From SLJK01 sp964567295 (GTDB taxonomy: Bacteria; Bacillota; Dethiobacteria; DTU022; UBA8154): a stretch of DNA of 8,635 nucleotides. This document shows, in pieces, positions 1-6,450 of this stretch. The notes beneath the pieces were generated by a model that saw only the letters and a program-made list of their open reading frames with translations, searched no databases and was not told the DNA's origin. Position 1 is the first letter of the stretch. Each line of letters starts with the position of its first letter. The translations under genes and the position numbers were made by a program. The stretch lies in the NCBI GenBank assembly GCA_964567295.1, contig CAZMLU010000064.1, positions 1 to 8,635 of the forward strand, given 5' to 3'.

Positions 1-986
1 AGATAGATCATGCCATTGCTGAAGCGCAGGTTGTTGCGGTCTGCTATGTGCACTATTCTTCTTACGTGATGCGAAGCGGGCTGTTCTTGAGAAAAAAGCC
101 GCTCTTTTTGGGCAATAAGGAAGGGAGCCTGAAAATCCTCCTGCTCGACCCATTGCATAAGCTTTTCGTAGCGTTTGAGACGCTGCACTGCTTTATCCGT
201 TTTGGCGAAACGCTCCTGGGCCCTTCTTTCTCCCGGTAGAGCCACAATAATCTGTATTCCCAACAAGATTACTGCAGGCAGATAAGTGACCAGCCCGAGC
301 AACCCCAGAATGAACACTGAAAAGGTAAGGAGCGGAAGATAAAGCAATGCGGTGGACCAACCTCGGGGAGCAGGAAAGTTTTCAGCCCAGGATTGCACAT
401 CTTCGGGATCCTGTCTTTTAAAATGCTCTTCCATCCCCGAAGCCTGGAAGTTTTGCCGGAAGTCCAGGCGAAAAGCCAACTCAGAAATGGCAGCCTGGCG
501 TGGTTCGATCTCTTCTACAGGTGCAGGACGGCTCAACATTTCCGCCAGGAGACGTTCCCCGCGGAAAGAGCTAGTGGCGTCTATATACTGGAAAAGCGAA
601 CCTTGACCGAAAATATTCAGGTCGCTGGTATAAGGATGGTCGTTATCCACATAATGGTCGCCCCGCCCGGAAAAGGACGTCCATTTCCAATCAAGGCGTA
701 GCAATGAAGTATCGTTAATCGTGACGAGCTTTTTCAGAAAATCTATCTCCTCCTGCAGCCTCTTGTGTTTAACTACCAGCCCCACAAATACAACCACCAG
801 GGGAAGAGCCAGATATACAACTCCCCCATACGGACCATAAAGGCCGTATAGAAAAGTCCCCGCAGCCAGGAGGAAGAACAGAAGGCGCAGCCAGGAAATA
901 CCGTTACTGGATTTTTGGGCCCTGTCTTGCTTCTCCCGGAATACGGAGCGGCGCTGTTGGTAGAGTTTAAGAAGCCCGGGATTCAA
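1..986 (-). CDS. Membrane-anchored MutS-like protein, N-terminal part (3' end outside window)
   Basis: The 328 visible codons read as the N-terminal half of a MutS-family relative with membrane segments, not canonical MutS. Residues about 31-50 and 53-72 form a hydrophobic hairpin, followed by a charged helix and the family signature HPYTSDLNIFG at 117-127, then GSLFQYIDAT. A second hydrophobic pair lies at about 212-250. The lever/core-like segment (ASHHVRRIVHIADRNN) is reached near 300, and the window ends before the Walker A ATPase domain. The start is TTG at 986: the in-frame codon two upstream is a TGA stop, and GGGGGA sits 9 bases upstream. No ATG opens this frame. Family members of this layout have poorly known roles; a DNA or nucleic-acid transaction at the membrane is inference. 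It lies 126 bp downstream of the ferredoxin gene on the same strand with no evident terminator between, so read-through is possible. Confidence 0.85.
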   Translation of the reverse strand, partial: MNPGLLKLYQQRRSVFREKQDRAQKSSNGISWLRLLFFLLAAGTFLYGLYGPYGGVVYLALPLVVVFVGLVVKHKRLQEEIDFLKKLVTINDTSLLRLDWKWTSFSGRGDHYVDNDHPYTSDLNIFGQGSLFQYIDATSSFRGERLLAEMLSRPAPVEEIEPRQAAISELAFRLDFRQNFQASGMEEHFKRQDPEDVQSWAENFPAPRGWSTALLYLPLLTFSVFILGLLGLVTYLPAVILLGIQIIVALPGERRAQERFAKTDKAVQRLKRYEKLMQWVEQEDFQAPFLIAQKERLFSQEQPASHHVRRIVHIADRNNLRFSNGMIY

Positions 987-995
987 AAATCATCT

Positions 996-1001
996 TCCCC
1001 C
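996..1001 (-). promoter_or_regulatory. Ribosome binding site of the MutS-like gene
   Basis: GGGGGA on the minus strand lies 9 bases before the TTG codon at 986. It supports the non-ATG start of the MutS-like gene, because the frame is closed by TGA immediately upstream. Confidence 0.6.
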
Positions 1002-1061
1002 ATTCACTTTTTTATCTAACCTTTAATACCATGCAAGAAAATGCCGATTATTTCTTCCGCT

Positions 1062-1097
1062 TTATACTTCCCTTTCTATTTCTTCAACATTTTTCAC
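1062..1097 (-). CDS. Possible 11-codon leader-like ORF or decayed small gene
   Basis: Immediately after the ferredoxin stop codon is a near-perfect Shine-Dalgarno, AAAGGAGG (1105-1112), 7 bases before a GTG at 1097. The reading frame VKNVEEIEREV then ends in TAA. In another frame the sequence continues KYKAEEIIGIFLHGIKG to a TAG at 1016-1018, so a single indel would give a protein of about 28 residues. I do not recognise it. It may be a real tiny protein, a relic, or a fortuitous purine-rich stretch; the strength and position of the Shine-Dalgarno are the only real support. Confidence 0.2.
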   Translation of the reverse strand: MKNVEEIEREV

Positions 1098-1112
1098 TTT
1101 CCTGCCTCCTTT

Positions 1113-1871
1113 CTATTTAGTAGAAATTTTCACCTCTCCGTTTACACCTATAACGGCTGTCTCCAGGGTTACATCAATTCCGGCCTCCTCAACGGCTTTC
1201 TTGACCAGCTGGGAAAGACCCGAACAGCAGGGAACCTCCATAATTACCACGGTTATCTTTTCTGGTTTATGTTTTTTGAAGATTTCGGTCAGCTTCTGGT
1301 AGTAAAGGGAAGCATCGTCAAGTTTAGGACATCCTATAAGCAAAGCATTCCCCTTTAGAAAGCGCCTGTGAAAATCGGCGAAGGCAAAGGGCGCGCAGTC
1401 AGCAGCTATCAGCAGCTGTGACCGTTCTAGAAACTTTGCATCGGGAGAGACGAGCTTTAGCTGCACGGGCCAATGGCTAAGTTCGGAAGAAAGATCTGCT
1501 TGTTCCCTCTCTTCGCCCTCTTTTTCACGTTTCGCCTCTCCTATCACTTCCGTCTCTTTTTCCAACAACATCTCGCGGCTTGACGGGCAAGTATTACAGC
1601 TGCTTTCCTGTTTTTCTTGCTGGGACCTAATATATTCTTCTACGGCTTCATCGTCAAATGATTCGGCTTCACGCACCTCAATAGAAATTGCTCCCTGGGG
1701 ACAATCCCCGAGGCAGGCACCTAACCCGTCACAGAAGCTTTCGCTGACCAGCCTGGCCTTGCCGTCAATTACCTGGATTGCCCCCTCTGCGCAAGCCGGA
1801 ACACAAAGTCCACAGCCGTCACAAAGCTCCTCGTCAATACGAACAATCTCCCTTGTCATCTTCTCTCCCAT
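1113..1871 (-). CDS. 4Fe-4S dicluster-type ferredoxin domain protein with Cys-containing C-terminal domain
   Basis: This 252-residue cytoplasmic protein is probably an electron carrier or adaptor of unknown partner. The first ferredoxin motif is complete (C17, C20, C23, C27). The second is C47-x5-C53-x3-C57, with Leu50 where the second Cys should be, so the second cluster has one ligand fewer. A third pair, C92-N-T-C95-P, follows in a linker, then a charged low-complexity stretch (about 100-130). The C-terminal domain (about 135-252) carries conserved-looking LIAADCAPFAF, LIGCPKLDD and MEVPCCSGL motifs. Its start lies 2 bp after the stop of the zinc-ribbon gene, so the two are translationally coupled; ATG at 1859 is an alternative start with GGGAG 5 bases upstream. 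I recognise this as a widespread anaerobe family without a settled function. A link to redox or nitrosative stress is inferred only from the Rrf2 gene upstream. Confidence 0.85.
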   Translation of the reverse strand: MGEKMTREIVRIDEELCDGCGLCVPACAEGAIQVIDGKARLVSESFCDGLGACLGDCPQGAISIEVREAESFDDEAVEEYIRSQQEKQESSCNTCPSSREMLLEKETEVIGEAKREKEGEEREQADLSSELSHWPVQLKLVSPDAKFLERSQLLIAADCAPFAFADFHRRFLKGNALLIGCPKLDDASLYYQKLTEIFKKHKPEKITVVIMEVPCCSGLSQLVKKAVEEAGIDVTLETAVIGVNGEVKISTK

Positions 1872-1873
1872 CT

Positions 1874-2467
1874 CTATTCTCTCCCTTCTTTCTTTAAACC
1901 CTGAAGCTTAATAGATTTATATAGCATGCGAGCATTAAGGCTTTTCGCTTCGCCCTTTTCCAGCTCCCCTACTACCTGATAGGCTTCCTCCAATGCAAGG
2001 CGGGGCGGATCTACCTGCTGGATAAATTTCTCTGCGGCCTTAAGCGATTCCTTTTCTTCAAAAGTATTACGAATAGTTCTCAGGCAGGCAGCTGTTACAA
2101 CAACGATAAGCTCTGCTCCTCTTTTTTCTGAAAGACTTTCAGCTATAGAAAGTGTCTCTTCCAGCTTCTCGAAATCTCCGTTCTCAAGATTATTTTTCAT
2201 TGCTTCTTTGATTTTTTCCAAAAAGGAGCCAGGCCGACCGTAACCCTTACTAACTTCTCCCAGGCACTGTTCAGCATAAGAGCACCATTCCGCACAACCC
2301 ATATCAAAACGAGGATTGCTAACTATCCTCCTGCACTTTTCACAACGCACACGGACATCGGTCTTCCAAAATTCCAGGGTATTGCCGCAGCCAGGGCATT
2401 TATCTTCATATATATCTTCGGGTTTCCAGTACCTTATATCTTGACCGGGACATCTAGGGGTCTGCAC
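1874..2467 (-). CDS. Cys-rich zinc-ribbon protein with degenerate HD-like domain
   Basis: The chosen start is GTG at 2467, 7 bases after AAAGGAGGT (197 residues). An in-frame ATG at 2503 would add 12 residues but has no good Shine-Dalgarno. The N-terminus holds CPGQDIRYWKPEDIY and a CPGC...CEKC zinc ribbon, then C-x3-C-x5-C (GCAEWCSYAEQC); in the longer numbering the Cys are at 18, 36, 39, 54, 57, 70, 74 and 80. I associate this front end with anaerobe proteins that continue into an HD phosphohydrolase domain. The helical C-terminus resembles that domain in pattern, but the metal-binding positions are replaced: AACLRTI stands where AALLHDI is expected, and VVGELE where an IGHH-type motif is expected. 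It is therefore probably non-catalytic, a binding or scaffold protein. It lies between an Rrf2 regulator and a ferredoxin gene in one likely operon. Confidence 0.75.
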   Translation of the reverse strand: MQTPRCPGQDIRYWKPEDIYEDKCPGCGNTLEFWKTDVRVRCEKCRRIVSNPRFDMGCAEWCSYAEQCLGEVSKGYGRPGSFLEKIKEAMKNNLENGDFEKLEETLSIAESLSEKRGAELIVVVTAACLRTIRNTFEEKESLKAAEKFIQQVDPPRLALEEAYQVVGELEKGEAKSLNARMLYKSIKLQGLKKEGRE

Positions 2468-2474
2468 GGAAAAT

Positions 2475-2483
2475 ACCTCCTTT
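2475..2483 (-). promoter_or_regulatory. Strong ribosome binding site that sets the GTG start
   Basis: AAAGGAGGT on the minus strand, 7 bases before GTG at 2467. It is far better than anything before the in-frame ATG at 2503 and therefore decides the start of the zinc-ribbon protein. Confidence 0.75.
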
Positions 2484-2562
2484 TTATTTTTATTCTCCCT
2501 CATAAAAAGCCTAATTGGACCTTTTATATCTACATAATTGAAAAAATATATACCTACCCTTT

Positions 2563-2988
2563 TTAACTTCTGCTTGCCGCTCTTCGGCTATTATCCAGAA
2601 TCTCCTGCAGGGTTTCCCGGCTTAACTCCTTTTTCAAAGCACTCTGGGCTCGCTCCAAAACAGGCCTTAACTGGCATAATGATTCATTCTGGCAGTGATT
2701 TCCCTTTGTAAGGCAGGGATTAATGGCCAGCGGTCCTTCTACAGCCTCTATAATATCCATAATTGTCACCTGTTCAGCTGAAACGCTAAGGCGAACTCCT
2801 CCCTGGGCGCCCCTTTGTGTTGCAACCAACCCTCCCCGGACCAGCATTTGGATAGTCTTTTTCAAAAAGACCTCGGGAATATCCTGCTCTTCTGCTATCT
2901 CTCCGGTTGGCATAGTTTGCCCGAAAGGAATACGAGCCAGTTCCAGTAAGGTCTTGATGGCATATTCTGATTGGCGTGTAATCTGCAT
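2563..2988 (-). CDS. Rrf2-family Fe-S transcriptional regulator (IscR/NsrR-like)
   Basis: This 141-residue protein has the usual Rrf2 length. It begins with the typical MQITRQSEYAIKTLLELA helix. The winged helix-turn-helix spans about 25-67 (GEIAEEQDIPEVFLKKTIQ, then GAQGGVRL in the wing). The dimerisation helix follows at about 74-86 (TIMDIIEAVEG), and three Cys lie at 92, 99 and 105 (C-x6-C-x5-C), the arrangement that holds an Fe-S cluster in IscR- and NsrR-type members. It probably senses Fe-S status, NO or redox state and regulates its own operon. The sequence does not tell IscR from NsrR or another subtype; there are no isc/suf genes in the window. The downstream zinc-ribbon start is 95 bp away without a clear terminator, so co-transcription is likely. 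The Shine-Dalgarno is weak. Confidence 0.92.
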   Translation of the reverse strand: MQITRQSEYAIKTLLELARIPFGQTMPTGEIAEEQDIPEVFLKKTIQMLVRGGLVATQRGAQGGVRLSVSAEQVTIMDIIEAVEGPLAINPCLTKGNHCQNESLCQLRPVLERAQSALKKELSRETLQEILDNSRRAASRS

Positions 2989-3041
2989 GATAATTACCGG
3001 CTTTCTATGTTTTTTGTTACATCAACTTATAAAAAAGACTA

Positions 3042-3047
3042 ATTATA
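3042..3047 (-). promoter_or_regulatory. Possible -10 box of the Rrf2 operon
   Basis: A perfect TATAAT on the minus strand lies about 54 bases upstream of the Rrf2 start in AT-rich sequence. The hexamer 17 bases further upstream (CAGAAT) is a poor -35, as expected for an activator-dependent promoter or a false hit. The adjacent ATATAAGGGATATAAT stretch could overlap an operator. Weak evidence only. Confidence 0.3.
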
Positions 3048-3112
3048 TCCCTTATATCTTATTTATTCTGTACATAACATAATATTCCTGCCTTATCAAC
3101 AAGTTTTTTAAT

Positions 3113-4678
3113 TTAATCTCTGGTGAATCCGAAAGGCTGGGTATAGGTTCTGCCTATTCCTGTTGCCACGAAAGCCCGCACATAGTTTTGAATCGAAGGG
3201 TTATGCTTATATTCAAGGCGGCTGCCTTTATGGATGACTTTTCCGTTGGCAATCCACTGCACTTCGCCTTGCTGTGCCACTACTTCAATAATACCATCTT
3301 CAATGATAACTTTCTCTATAGAAGGTGCGGTGCCCAACGGGGCGTAGCTGAAGAAAAAGCGTCCTTCTTCCATTGCTTTTTTTGCTTCAGATGTGGATAG
3401 CTCTTCCAATAGCAGCATGTTCCAGTTCACTCCCAGCGTCCGAAGAAGGTGCATATCGTCATTGGCCATTCCGTAAATGGGTCTGTCCGGCATAAAATAC
3501 CCGAGCAAATTATCCCAAAGCTCCCTATCAGAGGGAAACCTGTCCCCCATGTTGTAAACTTCCAGCCCGAACAAGCTGTTAAATTGACGGTAGTAAGGCA
3601 CGTACCAATCCCAATTCTCGGGACTATTGTACCTCCCCGGGTGCGCAAAAACAGCTAGGCCGCCTCGTGACTCTACTGCAAACAGGCTTTCTGCTACGTT
3701 GCCCTCTTGGCTACCATAATAATCTGTAAAATACGTAGTGATATGATGCTGATAGGAGAGCTCGTTACCCTTGATGGGAAGCATGCCTTCGGGGGTATAG
3801 GGCCACGGCCAGGTAGGCCTGGGATTGCCCATATCGTCATGATCGGTTATAGAAAGTACTGAAAAACCTCGCTGACGGTATTGTTCAATAGCTTCTGCCG
3901 GGGAGAGGGTCCCGTCAGAAAGGTCTGTATGAAAATGCAAAGCCGCCTTGTGTTTTTCGGTGGTGCTCCAATTGATTCCTTCATAAGGATTACTAACAAG
4001 GCGATTGATGACATCTTTGTCTCTTTCATTATCTTTTTCTACATGCTCTTCATACTCTACATACTCTGCAGATTCCGGTTTTGCCGAAGTTTCTGTCATG
4101 GTAAAGATATTGACCTGCCTTCTAACGGCATCCCAGTTCACCCTTGCCCCCAGGGCTTTGCTCACAAATCTCAAAGGAACCATAGTCCGGTTGTTATAGA
4201 TTTGAGCGCTGGTGTCAAAACCAACCGTGGAACCGTTCACACTGGCTTCGTAAGCCCCGATAATAAGTTTGACTTCCGTTTCTTCCGCTATGGAGCGACC
4301 CAACTGTTCAACACCACGCGCACCCTGCCGCAGCGCATTTCTTTTTTCTTCGGCCAGGGGAAACTCCAATTTTTGTAAAAGGAGGCTTACCATTCTATTT
4401 TCACCGTTCCAATCAACCCTGGTAAAGGTATAATCGGAATCAAAAGCATCCACTATAAATCTGACCGGAACAAGAAGCCTGTTATTTTCATCAAATATAG
4501 GACCCTGGTGCTCTGGAAATATAACTGTTTTTGTGTCTACTAACACTGTAACATCCTCGTGTCCGGCACTAAAGACAGGTAGTGTCAGAATTAATGAAAA
4601 AAGCATTATGATCAACACAAAGCAAAAAGCGGTTCGGCAAATAGTCGATTTTTCCAAAGTATTAATGGTCCCCGGCAC
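3113..4678 (-). CDS. Secreted PHP-domain metallohydrolase with copper-amine-oxidase-like N-terminal repeats
   Basis: The 521-residue protein has a signal peptide or anchor (basic residues, then a hydrophobic stretch 18-36 ending PVFSAG), so it acts outside the membrane. Two copper amine oxidase N-terminal-like repeats follow: about 43-103 (VPVRFIVDAF...VDWNGENRMVSL) and 136-193 (VPLRFVSKALGARVNWD...QVNIF). A charged linker spans 196-240. The PHP domain shows its metal ligands: H248 and H250 (HFHTDLSDG), D255, H280 (TDHD), E306 (KGNELS), H346 (FAHPGR), and D408 and H410 (NDDMH). It should be a phosphoesterase-type hydrolase; the substrate is unknown. The C-terminus (about 445-521) looks like a beta-rich appendage. 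The GTG start at 4678 follows an in-frame TGA by two codons and has no well-spaced Shine-Dalgarno, so TTG at 4657 is an alternative that leaves the signal peptide intact. It follows the radical SAM gene by 66 bp, probably in one operon. Confidence 0.88.
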   Translation of the reverse strand: MPGTINTLEKSTICRTAFCFVLIIMLFSLILTLPVFSAGHEDVTVLVDTKTVIFPEHQGPIFDENNRLLVPVRFIVDAFDSDYTFTRVDWNGENRMVSLLLQKLEFPLAEEKRNALRQGARGVEQLGRSIAEETEVKLIIGAYEASVNGSTVGFDTSAQIYNNRTMVPLRFVSKALGARVNWDAVRRQVNIFTMTETSAKPESAEYVEYEEHVEKDNERDKDVINRLVSNPYEGINWSTTEKHKAALHFHTDLSDGTLSPAEAIEQYRQRGFSVLSITDHDDMGNPRPTWPWPYTPEGMLPIKGNELSYQHHITTYFTDYYGSQEGNVAESLFAVESRGGLAVFAHPGRYNSPENWDWYVPYYRQFNSLFGLEVYNMGDRFPSDRELWDNLLGYFMPDRPIYGMANDDMHLLRTLGVNWNMLLLEELSTSEAKKAMEEGRFFFSYAPLGTAPSIEKVIIEDGIIEVVAQQGEVQWIANGKVIHKGSRLEYKHNPSIQNYVRAFVATGIGRTYTQPFGFTRD

Positions 4679-4744
4679 CTTCTTTCATGGCAAATTTCTT
4701 TAGAGAACATCATGCAGTATCGGCCTTATCAGAACAGAAATTGC

Positions 4745-6085
4745 TTAGCGCCCCGAGTTCTGGTCAAGTTCTTTAATCTTTTCCTTCCAGCGTGCAGAGA
4801 GATTATCCAGGTAAGAAGCAATTTTGTCTTCTATCACACTTTCAGCTCCCTCATGGGTCGGTTTGGCTTTCGCTTCCTCCGCCATCTCCCGCAGGGCCTC
4901 CGGGGTGTCAATAATGGGGCAGGGAGCTAAAAAATTTTCATCAAAAGGAACTCGGTCCTGGAAAGCCTTGAACAAGGGATTCTGTAAAACTTCCTTAAGG
5001 CTTTTATCTTTAATATTGTCAACGGCAAAGTGCACAAATGCACAGGGCTCTACGTCCCCTGCAGCGTTAATATGAAAGTATTGCCTGCCCCCGGCGATAC
5101 ATCCGCCAGTGTAGTATCCATCGTTCCAAAAATCAGCGATAAGAATTGGCTTAACGGATCTCAGCTCCTTACGCCTGTGCACCATCCAAAGCCTTTGTTC
5201 CGGAGTAAGCATGAGTTCGATATCGGGATCGCTTCCCACGGGAACGTAATGAAAAATCCAGGAGTATAGCGCGCCTTTCTCCACCAGGAAATCGATAAAA
5301 GCCTCGCTCATAATTTCTTCCACGTTATAGCGCATGGCAGTAATAGAACTTCCGAAGAAAACCCCTCTTTCTCTTAAGAGATCCATGGCACGGCTCACCT
5401 TTTCAAAAGTGCCCTGCCCCCTTCTCCTGTCAGTCTTTTGCTGCCATCCCTCTAAACTAAAGGAAGGAGAGAGGTTGCCCAGTTCAGCCAGGCGGTCGGC
5501 AACCTTTTCATCGATAAGGGTGCCGTTGGTATAAGCCATAAAGAAGGAATCGGAATGCTCACCCACCACATCTAGGAGTTTGGGGTAAACGAATGGTTCT
5601 CCCCCGGAAAGCACGATCCAGTGGATACCTATTTCTTTGGCCTCGCTAATGATGCGGCTGAGAAGTTCCGGCTCCATATGTACACCTTTATCATACTCGC
5701 CCGCCCAACATCCCTCGCATTTTAAGTTGCAACCCGAAGTGGGATCTATAAGCAGGGCAGCGGGCACCATCACTCCCAGTTCATTGGCAACCTGGTCCCT
5801 TCTGGGCCTTCCCCAAAAAGTACCTTTCAGGATCCAGGAATTAATTAGATTGTGAAGCATTTTAGGATTGCTAGCAACACGCCGTGTTTGTTCCATAATC
5901 GCGGGATTAGTTTCAAACTTGTCTTTAACAACCTCTACCATTTTTTTATGCTGCGGCTCTGAAGCCATTTTTTCCAGAAAATCCATGATGGTGATTAAAT
6001 TCTTCTCGGGATTCTTGGAAACATAGTTAATCGCTTTGTCCAAAGCCACTTCGGCCGCCAGTTTTTTGGCAGATTCAGGGAGCAT
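4745..6085 (-). CDS. Radical SAM protein with SPASM-like C-terminal Cys region
   Basis: In the 446-residue form, the radical SAM cluster motif C119-x3-C123-x2-C126 (SGCNLKCEGCW) is followed by the SAM-binding GGEP at 161-164, TNGTLID near 186-192 and SFSLEG near 208-213, all typical of a complete TIM-barrel radical SAM core. Further Cys at 329 (GGCIAGG), 348 (VEPCAF) and 389 (APCPIID) suggest an auxiliary Fe-S site of the SPASM or twitch kind. An N-terminal helical extension of about 105 residues precedes the core. ATG at 6085 is chosen because AGGAAGGT lies 7 bases upstream; the frame is open to a TTG at 6115 without a ribosome site. The substrate is unknown. No short precursor peptide is recognisable next to it, so peptide modification is not supported. 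The downstream partner is the secreted PHP protein. Confidence 0.9.
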   Translation of the reverse strand: MLPESAKKLAAEVALDKAINYVSKNPEKNLITIMDFLEKMASEPQHKKMVEVVKDKFETNPAIMEQTRRVASNPKMLHNLINSWILKGTFWGRPRRDQVANELGVMVPAALLIDPTSGCNLKCEGCWAGEYDKGVHMEPELLSRIISEAKEIGIHWIVLSGGEPFVYPKLLDVVGEHSDSFFMAYTNGTLIDEKVADRLAELGNLSPSFSLEGWQQKTDRRRGQGTFEKVSRAMDLLRERGVFFGSSITAMRYNVEEIMSEAFIDFLVEKGALYSWIFHYVPVGSDPDIELMLTPEQRLWMVHRRKELRSVKPILIADFWNDGYYTGGCIAGGRQYFHINAAGDVEPCAFVHFAVDNIKDKSLKEVLQNPLFKAFQDRVPFDENFLAPCPIIDTPEALREMAEEAKAKPTHEGAESVIEDKIASYLDNLSARWKEKIKELDQNSGR

Positions 6086-6092
6086 TTTCGAC

Positions 6093-6100
6093 ACCTTCCT
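6093..6100 (-). promoter_or_regulatory. Ribosome binding site of the radical SAM gene
   Basis: AGGAAGGT on the minus strand, 7 bases before ATG at 6085. It decides this start over the upstream in-frame TTG at 6115 and over the GTG at 6094, which overlaps the site itself. Confidence 0.7.
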
Positions 6101-6241
6101 TTTTGTATATATCAATCAGGACTTGAATAAATAATTTCTAAAATCGACACCTATAAAAAGTATCGGATTACTTCTCTTATAACTACAAATTCTACAGCAC
6201 CGAGTCATTTCCCTGCCACTAAAATAGCATTTCTTATTTTG

Positions 6242-6270
6242 TATTAATATTTTTGAATAATTATTAATAT
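6242..6270. repeat. Two identical TATTAATAT palindromic sites 20 bp apart
   Basis: TATTAATAT occurs at 6242-6250 and again at 6262-6270, exactly 20 bp centre to centre, or about two helical turns. The core TATTAATA is self-complementary. Such phased spacing would suit cooperative binding of a dimeric regulator in the divergent region, but the sequence is AT-rich enough that chance cannot be excluded. Confidence 0.35.
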
Positions 6271-6378
6271 CGTGCAGAATGTCCCTTTTCCTGGATAAAT
6301 AAATAATATATATTCCTATTTTACGCTGTTTGTTAGTTTCAAATCATTGCAGGCCCTGGGGGAAAAGTTATACCTTAC

Positions 6379-6407
6379 TTGACTCGCTCGCTATAATTGG
6401 AGATAAT
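6379..6407 (+). promoter_or_regulatory. Sigma-A type promoter for the DUF4126 gene
   Basis: TTGACT (6379-6384) matches the -35 consensus at 5 of 6 positions. After a 17-bp spacer, GATAAT (6402-6407) matches the -10 at 5 of 6. The spacing is ideal, and the ATG at 6451 is about 44 bases downstream. GAGGGG at 6436-6441 serves as ribosome site, 9 bases before that ATG. Confidence 0.7.
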
Positions 6408-6450
6408 AAACTAACAATAGGCTGCGAAATAATTTGAGGGGCAGGCATGT

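Larger units (their letters stand above)
6086..6450. other. Divergent AT-rich intergenic region (365 bp)
   Basis: No ORF with a plausible ribosome site is visible. The region separates the leftward radical SAM gene from the rightward DUF4126 gene. It contains a good rightward promoter near its right end and two copies of a 9-bp palindrome in the middle. I could not find a convincing leftward -35/-10 pair or a known riboswitch core. Confidence 0.7.

Noticed and set aside
48..701. Plus-strand open frames of 60-100 codons across 48-701
   Set aside because: They lie antisense to the MutS-like gene, whose minus-strand frame shows clear family motifs throughout; the plus frames have no recognisable motif.
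3080..3112. Terminator after the PHP gene
   Set aside because: There is an imperfect palindrome (CTTATCAACAAG) and a T-rich stretch, but no stable stem followed by a T run in the direction of transcription.
3188..4378. Plus-strand open frames inside the PHP gene, including one of 165 codons at 3881-4378
   Set aside because: They are the reverse of a well-supported coding region with PHP and stalk motifs and have no domain sense of their own.
6086..6378. Riboswitch or T-box leader upstream of the radical SAM gene
   Set aside because: The leader is long enough, but I found no T-box core or known aptamer consensus and no clear terminator hairpin before the gene.
6391..6396. TATAAT at 6391-6396 as the -10 of the DUF4126 promoter
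   Set aside because: It lies only 6 bases after the TTGACT hexamer, too close to act with it; GATAAT at 6402-6407 has the correct 17-bp spacing.
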